64,000 bases of DNA from Lactarius indigo (lineage: Eukaryota; Basidiomycota; Agaricomycetes; Russulales; Russulaceae), in the NCBI GenBank assembly GCA_025766275.1, contig JAFKAC010000004.1, positions 558,001 through 622,000 of the forward strand. The letters run 5' to 3'. Below are positions 46,569 to 56,099 of the stretch, one piece after another; position 1 is the first letter of the stretch, and every line of letters begins with the position of its first letter. The notes under the pieces are model-generated. The model saw only the letters and a program-made list of their open reading frames with translations, was not told the DNA's origin and searched no databases. The translations under genes were made by a program, and so were the position numbers.

Positions 46569-47946
46569 ATGGGTGTCACACTATCACTCATGTCGCAGTT
46601 CTTCCCTCCGAAGCCAAAGTGGGACGTCAATGACATTCCGGACCTCACTGGCAAAGTCATCATCGTCACAGGTGCGTTCCCGAAATAAACAAATGCTTGT
46701 GCGTCTCTGTGTTCATTGTAGTATTCGTCCGTAGGTGGTAACGCTGGCGTCGGAAAGGACACTGTTAAGGTGCGTTTAAAGATACCTGGCGTGTTCGAGT
46801 TGTGCCGTACACCCCAACGCCTACCGACCGAGTGCTTATCGTACCTCAGCAACTCCTAGTGCACAACGCGAAGGTTTACCTCGCGGCGCGCAGCGCTCAA
46901 AAGGCGAACGAGGCGATCGCCGAGTTGAAGAACGAGACAGGCAAGGAAGCCATTTTCCTCCAGCTTGATCTTTCGGATATCCCCGCGGTCCGAAAGTCGG
47001 CGCAAGAGTTCCTCTCGTATGTTCTCATCCGTTACCTTTACGCCGAAGTTCTCAAAAGCACGTGTTTTCAGGAAAGAGAGCCAATTGCATGTCCTTATTA
47101 ACAACGCGTGAGAGTCTTTCTCGCTGGAATGTGCTTTCTGCGGCGGCTGACCGATGACGTCGATTACAGTGGTGTAATGATTGCGCCAAAAGAGCAGGTC
47201 ACCGCACAAAAGTACGACATCCAGTTTGGCACGAACGTCATCGGTGGGTGCCCTACCCTCTTCGAGTTCGTCGGTGGTGCATTGATCGTTCGACTGATTT
47301 TTCGGTGTGCAGGCCACTGGTTATTCACAGAATTGCTGTTACCTGCCCTGTTCGCAGCTACCGACGCGTCACCCACCCACGAGAAAGCGCGTGTCGTGAC
47401 GGTCTCATCGTCCGCTAGTTACCTCACACAGAGCATTGACTTTGATGCCATTGTGGACGGTCCTGAGCGGATGAAATACAGCGAATGGGATTTATACAAC
47501 AAGAGTAAATTTGTGCGTAGAACCGAAATGCTCCCAGCCTTTTTATTTACCTACCTGGTCACAGGGTAACGTTGTTGTGGCACGCGAGCTGGCGCGGCGG
47601 TATGGCGACAAGCTTGTTTCCACGAGTCTTAATCCGGGAAATATTCGCACGGAGCTTCAGCGGTACATGCCTGCGTGGCAGCGTACTGTACTCGTGCGTT
47701 CCTCCCCATCACGGTTAGTGACAGGTAGCTGACTCTTGCTGGTGGGCATAGTATTGGGTGTTGTACCCGGTATCAAAAGGATCGCTTACACAACTCTACT
47801 GCGCGACGGCACCTTCTGCAGCGGATGCTAATGGTAAATTTTTCGTTCCATGGGCACGACTTGGTGAACCGAACAAGGCTGCTTTGGAACCTCAAATCGG
47901 CGAGAGGTTGTGGACTTGGTTGGAGAATGAGACGAAGAAGTACTGA
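46569..47946 (+). CDS. Short-chain dehydrogenase/reductase (SDR), retinol-dehydrogenase-like
   Basis: Classical SDR oxidoreductase using NAD(P). The ATG at 46569 gives [20 protein letters not shown]. Exon 1 ends inside the cofactor motif, which reads [11 protein letters not shown] after splicing (46671/46735). Further parts: [38 protein letters not shown], the LINNAGVM motif joined over an intron at about 47106-47170, [12 protein letters not shown] (catalytic Ser), the active-site YNKSK at about 47500, then [20 protein letters not shown] and NPGNIRTEL. The C-terminus is [19 protein letters not shown]. There are about seven short introns, and the total is roughly 320 residues. All catalytic elements are present, and the frame joins across introns. 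The substrate is unknown; the N-terminus resembles fungal retinol dehydrogenase/WW-domain oxidoreductase-like SDRs. Confidence 0.88.
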
Positions 47947-48660
47947 GTATTGAAGTACGTGGGGGTGTCCTCACATTGACCCGTTACGATTAGTTGTCTA
48001 CTGAACGCATTGTTCTCCCTCCGTGTTTTTTTTTTTTTTTGTTTATTCTCGTACGCCTTAGTGTACTGTACAACATCGTGTAGCATTTCCCTTTAATACA
48101 AGACCACAGGTAGCCCAACGAAGCAGCCGACTACAGTTACTCTGTACGAAACCGAGCCCGCCTGTGAAGGGGACATCACCGGTTAACTAATTCCCCATCC
48201 CCTCCACGCTAGCCCCGACGACTACTTCGGCCCTGTGAAGCCGGATGTCGTGGGACTACAGTACGAGAGCAAGTAAGGCCGGACAGAGTAAAGAAACGGC
48301 GTAAAGAACGAGCCAGGTGGGTACCCCAGCCTGAGTGCGTCGTGTTAGAATAGGCACCCTCTCAGTGGGGACCCGCGTAACGATGTAGACGAAAATTAGG
48401 TGTGAAATGTCCGTTTTTTGTGCCGTTTCAACACGAGCCGGACCCACGTCTAAGAAAGGGGCCTCCCGTTGATACACTCAATCGTCCCGGATCGCTACAG
48501 TAAGGAATGCGTATAAGATGTGCAGGATTTCGGGGTGTGTGAGGCGGTGCGAGCGGTCGTGCAGGTTTCTGCGAGGCGTGAAGTCGCAAGAGATCTCGCA
48601 GGTAAGGTCCATGGTGGTCACGGTCGCAGGCGCGTCAGAGTCGACACTGACAGCATGATT
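47947..48660. other. Intergenic, no gene recognised
   Basis: 3' flank of the SDR gene, with a T-rich run at about 48027. No supported coding region. Confidence 0.5.
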
Positions 48661-49140
48661 CTGTCTTTACACGAAAAGATTGTAAAAAAGTGATGACTAA
48701 TACTTAAAGATTTTATAAAATCTGTACTCGGAAAATTATGGTAAATGGACTTTAAGTCCATTCAGGGATTATCAGATGAGAAAAACTGTGAAAAAACTTA
48801 ACAATTACATATGCAAAAAACATATAGCTTATGTCACAATTGTCCTCAAGAAAAGCTGTGGCATGAATTTAAAGTCTTTCCACAATTTCTCAGAAACAGA
48901 AAATCCCTGAAAAGACATAAAGTCCATACTTGTCACACCTGTCACGCATTTTTTCACAGTCCATTCTGTGGCCACATTCAGAAAAGATTTAACATTTTTT
49001 CATTGAAAAATAACTTAACAATTTCTGCTACACAAGACTCCATGTAAAAATTTAAAAGTTATCACAAAATCAGTAAGCCAGGTTACCTGAAACTTACATA
49101 ATATATTATTTAGGGAAACTATTTATAGATAATATATTCA
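48661..49140. other. AT-rich island
   Basis: About 480 bp, visibly richer in A/T than its surroundings (runs such as gaaaaactgtgaaaaaactt), directly before the 8-bp repeat array. A 78-codon ORF at 48811-49047 has no recognisable domain. Origin unknown. Confidence 0.5.
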
Positions 49141-49146
49141 ATAAGT

Positions 49147-51621
49147 GTCAGAATTGGAGACTCACAGTGTCAGAGAGTTGGAGTGTCGGAGAGTCAGAGT
49201 GTCGGAGAGTCAGAGAGTCAGAGAGTTGGAGAGTCAGAGAGTCAGAGAGTCAGAGAGTCGGAGAGTCAGAGAGTTGGAGAGTCAGAGAGTCGGACAGTCA
49301 GAGAGTCAGAGAGTCAGACAGTCAGACAGTCAGAGTGTCAGAGTGTCAGAGTGTCAGACAGTCAGAGAGTCGGAGAGTCAGAGAGTCGGAGAATCAGAGA
49401 GTTGGAGAGTCAGAGCGTCAGATAGTCAGATAGTCAGACAGTCAGAGTGTTGGAGAGTCAGAGAGTTGGAGAGTCAGAGCATCAGACAGTCAGAGTGTCA
49501 GACAGTCAGACAGTCAGAGTGTCAGAGTGTCAGACAGTCAGAGAGTTGGAGAGTCAGAGAGTTGGAGAATCAGAGAGTCGGAGAGTCAGAGTGTCAGAGT
49601 GTCAGAGTGTCAGAGAGTCAGAGTGTCAGACAGTCAGACAGTCAGACAGTCAGACAGTCAGAGAGTCGTAGAGTCAGACAGTCAGACATTCAGAGTGTCA
49701 GACAGTCAGACAGTCAGACAGTCGGAGAGTCAGAGCGTCCAAGTGTCAGAGAGTCAGAGAGTCAGACAGTCAGAGAGTCAGACAGTCAGACAGTCAGACA
49801 GTCAGAGTGTCAGACAGTCAGACAGTCAGAGTGTCAGACAGTCGGAGAGTCAGACAGTCAGACAGTCAGACAGTCAGAGTGTCAGAGTGTCAGACAGTCA
49901 GAGTGTCAGAGTGTCAGAGTGTCAGAGTGTCAGACAGTCAGAGAGTCGGAGAGTCAGAGAGTCGGAGAATCAGAGAGTCGGAGAGTCAGAGTGTCAGACA
50001 GTCAGACAGTCAGAGTGTCAGAGTGTCAGAGAGTCGGAGAGTCGGAGAGTCAGAGAGTTGGAGAATCAGAGAGTCGGAGAGTCAGAGCGTCAGACAGTCA
50101 GACAGTCAGACAGTCAGAGTGTCAGAGTGTCAGAGTGTCAGAGTGTCAGAGTGTCAGACAGTCAGACAGTCAGACAGTCAGAGTGTTAGAGTGTCAGACA
50201 GTTGGAGTGTCAGACAGTCAGAGAGTCGTAGAGTCAGACAGTCAGACATTCAGAGTGTCAGACAGTCAGACAGTCGGAGAGTCAGAGCGTCCGAGTGTCA
50301 GACAGTCAGACAGTCAGAGAGTTGGAGAGTCAGACAGTCAGAGTGTCAGAGTGTCAGACAGTCAGAGTGTCAGACAGTCAGACAGTCAGACAGTCAGACA
50401 GTTGGAGAGTTAGACAGTCAGACAGTCAGACAGTCAGAGTGTCAGAGTGTCAGAGTGTCAGAGTGTCAGAGTGTCAGAGAGTCAGAGAGTCAGAGAGTCA
50501 GAGAGTCAGAGAGTTGGAGAATCAGAGAGTCGGAGAGTCAGAGCGTCAGACAGTCAGACAGTCAGAGTGTTGGAGAGTCAGAGCATCAGACAGTCAGAGT
50601 GTCAGACAGTCAGACAGTCAGAGTGTCAGACAGTCAGACAGTCAGAGTGTCAGACAGTCGGAGAGTCAGACAGTTAGACAGTCAGACAGTCAGAGTGTCA
50701 GAGTGTCAGACAGTCAGAGTGTCAGAGTGTCAGAGTGTCAGAGTGTCAGACAGTCAGACAGTCGGAGAGTCAGAGAGTCGGAGAATCAGAGAGTCAGAGA
50801 GTCAGAGCGTCAGAGCGTCAGACAGTCAGACAGTCAGAGTGTCAGAGTGTCAGAGAGTCGGAGAGTCAGAGCATCAGACAGTCAGAGTGTCAGACAGTCA
50901 GACAGTCAGAGTGTCAGAGTGTCAGACAGTCAGAGAGTCGGAGAGTCAGAGAGTTGGAGAATCAGAGAGTCGGAGAGTCAGAGCGTCAGACAGTCAGACA
51001 GTCAGACAGTCAGAGTGTCAGAGTGTCAGAGTGTCAGAGTGTCAGAGTGTCAGACAGTCAGACAGTCAGACAGTCAGAGAGTTGGAGAGTCAGACAGTCA
51101 GACAGTCAGAGAGTCAGAGAGTCAGAGTGTCAGAGTGTCAGAGTGTCAGAGAGTCAGAGTGTCAGAGAGTCAGAGAGTCAGAGAGTCAGAGAGTCAGAGA
51201 GTTGGAGAATCAGAGAGTCGGAGAGTCAGAGCGTCAGACAGTCAGACAGTCAGAGTGTTGGAGAGTCAGAGCATCAGACAGTCAGAGTGTCAGACAGTCA
51301 GACAGTCAGAGTGTCAGAGTGTCAGACAGTCAGACAGTTGGAGAGTCAGAGAGTTGGAGAATCAGAGAGTCGGAGAGTCAGAGAGTCGGAGAGTCAGAGA
51401 GTCGGAGAGTCAGAGCATCAGAGTGTCGGAGAGTCAGAGTGTCAGACAGTCAGACAGTCAGAGTGTCAGAGTGTCAGACAGTCAGACAGTCGGAGAGTTA
51501 GAGAGTTGGAGAATCAGACAGTCGGAGAGTCAGAGCATCAGACAGTCAGAGTGTCAGACAGTCAGAGAGTTGGAGAGTCAGAGAGTTGGAGAATCAGAGA
51601 GTTGGAGAGTCAGAGCATCAG
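49147..51621. repeat. 2.5-kb array of 8-bp repeats
   Basis: About 300 tandem units of the form GT[C/T][A/G]GA[G/C][A/T], chiefly gtcagaca, gtcagagt, gtcagaga, gtcggaga and gttggaga, with rarer atcagaga and gtcagagc. Larger blocks repeat, for example the run starting gttggagaatcagagagtcg at about 50513, 50956 and 51200. Because 8 is not a multiple of 3 and stops are rare, all three plus-strand frames are open and encode the same type of octapeptide (VRQSDSQT, VRVSECQS). I regard the ORFs as a by-product. The array ends at the gypsy A LTR. Confidence 0.95.
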
Positions 51622-52128
51622 TGTTACGCTCCACGGGCGTTAGTCCGACTTGGACTCGAGAACGGCGTATTCGACTTAGCGAAAATCAGGCGAATGGGGG
51701 TCACGTGTCAACCCAACGCAAGGTGAACAGGGGCACACAGGCACACGCTGCACCTAGAGGTAAAGAAGTCGGTTCCTTGGTGAACCGAAGTGGGAGCACT
51801 CTTAGTCCGGGACTAAGGCAGGTAGAAGACGCGTCAAGTGGTGGATTGAAGAAGACCAAGATGGGGACTCTTGGTCTTCCAAGTCGACTACTTATACAGA
51901 TACGCGCGGGCTTTAAAGCGCCGCTGGAATAGTAAGTAACCAATAGCGTAACTAGCTCGAACCCTAGTACAGCTATCCTAGGAATGAGTCATGCATGAGT
52001 CATAATCACATGCGAGCTACCATGCTGACTGATGCGAAGTAAGAGTCCATGACTAATAGTGATACCGGACCGTAGTCATAACCGGTCGTGAGTCGTGCGT
52101 AATGAGTCATCAAGTCCATACCGTAACA
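51622..52128 (-). repeat. gypsy A 3' LTR
   Basis: 507 bp, TGTTACGCTC...CCGTAACA as read on the plus strand. The polypurine tract AAAAGGGGGTGA follows at about 52129-52140 (minus strand). It contains the same ATCTTGGTCTTCTT word as the other families near 51850-51865 (reverse strand). Confidence 0.92.
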
Positions 52129-52160
52129 TCACCCCCTTTTCAGGAGTGAGGCCCACCTCA

Positions 52161-55100
52161 CTAGTCCGCCACCGATTCCTGCCTCATCTTCTCCGCTTCA
52201 TCCTCCATCCGTGCTAATATGTTAGCTCGTTCCAGGCGGTAGAGACTGTTCTTTTTGTCATCCCGTACCATCTCCATCTCCAATTGGAGTTGCCGCATCT
52301 GCTTCTCCAGTTGATCCTCTGCAAACGCGAACTGCCTAAATCGGTGCAGTTCTTGAGTGAGGGTGACATCCCCAATGCGCATTAGCAGCAGATCGGTGGG
52401 GTGTCGGTCGCGGAGCATGAAATGCTCTTCGTGGGGTATGAAGGCACGGTTGTTCTTTGGGAGATGGGGGGTGGCGTAAAGGGGCTTGCCGTAAAGGAAA
52501 CCCGACCCCGGAGCTAATCCGAGTACGAAGGGGTCTCCTCCTCGGATAACCTGTACGTGGGATGCTTGTACCGTAGGTCCGTTGGGGAGCTTGATCGGGA
52601 ACGGAATGTAATCGGGTCCTCGATTGACCCGGAACCCTTCAGGGACGACGGCCCTGGTTGCTGGGTCTCGTTCGCCCATTGGTGTATAACAAGCCGCTTG
52701 TGCCACGGCGACTCGTCCTCTGTGTAAAGGCCCCCCCGCTGCGTCGACGAGGTAGGGAGTGGCGGCTGGATCTTCAGTGTAGAATTCATGGTTAAGGAAT
52801 GCGTGCCTGATGGGGTAGTGGTCTCTAAGCTCGTCTTCATCCTCATCTTCGTCCAGTACTCCCTCCGCTCCTTCATCATTCGGCGTCGGCAAGCGGCGAT
52901 ATGCAGTTGCTCCCGCTGCCACCGCGCCGCCGTCTCCTTCCATTCTTGTTCGTATTTCTGCATGGCGTTGGGCGGTTTCACCGCGCGGGACAGCTGCTTG
53001 AAGCCGAAAAAGTTCGTCTTCGGTGAGGAAGACCTCGGGCTCGCCGGTGTTGGGGTTTGTGAGGGCATACATTGGCGGAGGTGCTGGTTGAGTTGTTGTT
53101 GGATCGTTGTCGAGAGTTCCCTGTAGGGGCATAGGGAATCGTTGCAGTGTCTGGTACAATTCTTCACTAGTGATAGGGCCGTCTTCCGCATGCTGCACGG
53201 TGGTACCGCCTCCAGCCGCAGCTCCATGGGCTGCGGCGTCGACGGTGGAGTCGGGGTTGACAAGCGTGGCGGAGGAGTCGTTGACAAGGGTAGAGAGGAG
53301 TGCGAGCTGGTCATTGCGTCGAGTAGAGGACATGGGATGAATGGGAGATGGGGACTTATCACGACAGGAGGCTACCCTTATATGCGTTTCTCTGTCGGGA
53401 TTAGAATGTTTGAAGTCCCGAACGGCTTGGTCGGCAAATACGTCATCCTTATCTATCCATTGATTGTCTGAGTCCGAATAGCCCTTCCATTTAACAAGGT
53501 ATTGGAGCCGACGTCTTCTGCCGAATCGCCGAGAGTCCAGAATCTTCTCGACTTCGTATTCTTCTTCATTATCGACCAAATCAGGTGGTGGGCGCTGATA
53601 GTTTGGTCCGTGCGTGGGTGTCTCGCGATAAGGTGTGAGAAGATCTATGTGGAACACATCATGGATGCTCCACTGCGTGGGAAGTTCGAGTCGATAATTG
53701 ACAGGGGACATCACCTGGACGACCTTAAACGGTCCATGTCGTTTAGCCGCTAGTTTTGCAGTTGGTTGATGGGTGCGTAAGTGGCGTCCTTCCAGCCACA
53801 CAAGGTCTCCTTCTTTGAACTTGGGCGTATCTTTGTGTTTGACCCATGACTTCTGTGCTCGGAGCATACAGGAGAAAGCACGCTGGCGCGCTTGCTTGAA
53901 TTGGTCTAGTCTTAACGACACTTGTGGGATAGGGGAAGGCCTATCGGTCCAATCAGCGCGAGGGTTGAACCCAGATAAGAGAAAGAAGGGGGACTCCCAT
54001 GTGGTTTCATTAGGCCAATTATTATGCGTGAATTCCGCCATAGGCAGATAACGAACCCAGTCATCTTGTCGTTCATTTACCCAGAAGCGGAGATATTGTT
54101 CTAGCCATTGATTTGTTCGTTCCGATTGGCCATCGGTTCTGGGATGATAAGTGGTTGAGATGTTTTGGCTAATGCCAAGGATTTTGCATATCTCCCGCAT
54201 AAACTTAGACGCAAAGCGGGGGTCCCGGTCACTGATAACACGCGAGGGGAGTCCGAATCGTGGGAATACATGTGAGACGTACAGGGTGGCCGTTCCTTCG
54301 GCTGTTATTTCTTCATTGCAGGGGATAAAGACGGCAGCTTTGGTGCAGTCGTGATCTGTTACTGTGAGAATAGAGTCGTAGCCCCGAGAGATAGGGAGCT
54401 TGGTGATGAAATCTACAGCAATAGTTTCGAATGGCAGGGCTTCCGGTTTGGGGTAAATGGGTTGTAGAGGCGCCCTAATGGGGCGAAGGTTGACTTTGTG
54501 TCGCTGGCACTCTGCACAGCCTTTGACGTAGTCTTGTACATCGTTCTTCATTTGTGGCCACCAGTAATGTCGTTCGGTGAGTTGGAGAGTGCGCTTGATT
54601 CCTGGATGACCGTAGACAGGAGAGTCGTGGTGAGCGGCGATGATGGTGCGTTTGTCGTGAATACCACCGGTGACCACTCGCCGTCCATCTTTATACCATG
54701 TCCCTTCAATGTCTTTTAGTTTGTGGGCGTCAACCCAGGGTTTCAACTTAGCTATGTCCTGCTCATAAATTGGATGTTCTGGAGTCATTTCCACTGGTAG
54801 GATTTCGGGTCTCCAATGTGGGTGTCGCAGTTCTTCCAGCGTGGTGGCGCGTGCGAAGACGCTTTCCGGTAGTACAGTTATTCCTTCGTTGTCATTTTCT
54901 CCCTGGTCGTAGTCTGGTCTTCGCGATAGTGCGTCAGTGCGCCCATTAGAAGTTCCCTTGATGTGGTGAATTTCGAAATCATATTCTGAAAGTTCGAGTA
55001 CTTCCCTGGCTATACGCCTACTGATCTTCTGTGGTGATTTCCAGTATTGTAGATTGAGGTGGTCCGAAAATATTTTGATCTTGTGGGGAGATCCTGCTAA

Positions 55101-55503
55101 GAGGGGTCTCCAATGGCGGAGGGCCTTGACGATTGCCAGGAGTTCAAGGTCGTAAATATCATAATTTCGTTCGGCTTCATTAAGGGTGGATGAGTAATAG
55201 CCAATGGGGTGTCGCTTTCCATCTGCCTTGCGTTGAAGAAGGACTGCACCCGTAGCAAAGCCGGACGCGTCGACTTCTAGTTCGAATTGTTGGGTGAGAT
55301 CCGGATGCGCCAGGACGGGCTCGCTAGTGACAAGGGTTTTAAGGTCTTGAAATGCTTTTTCTTCTTCGGTTCCCCAATGCCATTCGACGTTTTTGCGTGT
55401 AAGTTTGTTAAGAGGTCGTGCTTTGGTCGCAAAACCTCGTATGAAGGGTCGGTAAAAATTGCAGAAGCCTAGAAAAGAGCGGACGTCCTTAACTTTGGTT
55501 GGC
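52161..55503 (-). CDS. gypsy A Pol, RT end to C-terminal extension
   Basis: Open frame, 1110 or so residues, continuing the RT part at 63455-64000. Motifs: KVKDVRSFLGFCNFYRPFIR; RNase H ELEVDASGFATGAVLLQR, FSDHLNLQYWKS, GRTDALSRRPD; integrase zinc finger HPGIKRTLQLTERHYWWP...CAECQRHK; catalytic core with VDFITKLP, SDRDPRFASKF and TDGQSERTNQWLEQ, so all three acidic residues are intact; chromodomain EEEYEVEKILDSRRFG...YLVKWKGYSDSDNQW. After it comes the extension shared with B and C (YPIRHAFL, VVPEGFRVNRGPDYIPFPIK, ASHVQVI, LYGKPLYATPH) ending in a coiled coil. Only the insertion of B is seen to disrupt this gene within the window. Confidence 0.9.
52514..53314 (-). CDS. Overlapping ORF3 in gypsy A (+1 frame within pol extension)
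   Basis: Starts at an ATG at 53314 (MTSSHSSLPLS) and lies in the +1 frame relative to pol, as in B and C. A Ser/Thr/Pro-rich N-terminal half is followed by the conserved core FFGFKQLSRA...MQKYEQEWKETAARWQREQLHI, AACRRRMMKERREYWTKMRM. This corresponds to F.EF....SRA...M.YE.EGW..VAAEWQKEQL..AAARLREMRERRQRW in B. It ends with a GSGSIEDPITF motif, also present in B (GSGRTDDPITF). Function unknown; the core could form a coiled coil. Confidence 0.6.
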   Translation of the reverse strand: MTSSHSSLPLSTTPPPRLSTPTPPSTPQPMELRLEAVPPCSMRKTALSLVKNCTRHCNDSLCPYRELSTTIQQQLNQHLRQCMPSQTPTPASPRSSSPKTNFFGFKQLSRAVKPPNAMQKYEQEWKETAARWQREQLHIAACRRRMMKERREYWTKMRMKTSLETTTPSGTHSLTMNSTLKIQPPLPTSSTQRGGLYTEDESPWHKRLVIHQWANETQQPGPSSLKGSGSIEDPITFRSRSSSPTDLRYKHPTYRLSEEETPSYSD

Positions 55504-55508
55504 GTGGG

Positions 55509-56080
55509 TGTCACGTCTCGGACTTTCTGTACTGTGGTATGATAACTTCTAAGGACCCTTACTGTACCGGTTGCAACTACGGCGGTAAGGTAGATTAGTT
55601 GCGGACTTACGATAGGCGATACCGAGCACGATAGGAGATAGGGTACGATAGCTGACTGATGACGGACGCCACTAATACTAGTACTAGTAGTATTAGGGTT
55701 TGCGATGTTTTTGCGATACGTTGGACGCTACTTACTGTGACTCATAGCAGCGCTTGTAAGCCTGCTAGAATGTGTATTTAATCTGTCTCGCGAAGACCAA
55801 GATACGCCATCTTGGTCTTCTTGAATCGTCACTTGTTTGCTTCTCTATTTTCAGCTTACCTCTTTCTATCTTTCGGTCTCGACTCATTTCTCCAAACCTC
55901 ACTCAGTGTCCAACTTCGTTTGTGACAAGCAAGACAGGCATACGTCTGCCGGTGTACCTTCGTGTATTCACTAGGGCAGGCACACGGACCTTCGCGTCGT
56001 CGTGTCAGATACACATTCGCGCTAAGTTGTTACCGCCCCTCCTCGAGCTCAAGTCGAGCTGACGTTGTGGCGACGTTACA
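55509..56080 (+). repeat. gypsy B 5' LTR
   Basis: 572 bp, TGTCACGTCTCGG...GGCGACGTTACA. TATA-like tatttaat at 55775-55782 and transcript-start candidate atcttggtctt at 55809-55819. There is no ATG between that point and the LTR end. Confidence 0.95.
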
Positions 56081-56093
56081 TTAAGACCAAGAT
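55775..56093 (+). promoter_or_regulatory. gypsy B promoter and self-priming pair
   Basis: TATA-like tatttaat (55775), then atcttggtctt (55809-55819) 34 bp downstream, and its exact complement aagaccaagat at 56083-56093, two bases after the LTR. The spacing equals that in element C. It fits a Tf1-like mechanism in which the first 11 bases of the transcript pair with the primer-binding site. Confidence 0.7.
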
Positions 56094-56099
56094 ACCATC

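Noticed and set aside
49147..51621. Regular short repeats resembling a CRISPR array
   Set aside because: Units are 8 bp with no spacers, and the host is eukaryotic.
49145..51932. Several ORFs of 300-560 codons encoding VR-x-S-x-S-Q repeats
   Set aside because: All three frames of the same strand are open with the same octapeptide because the DNA unit is 8 bp without stops. There is no promoter, intron or non-repeat domain, so this is a property of the repeat and not good evidence for a protein.
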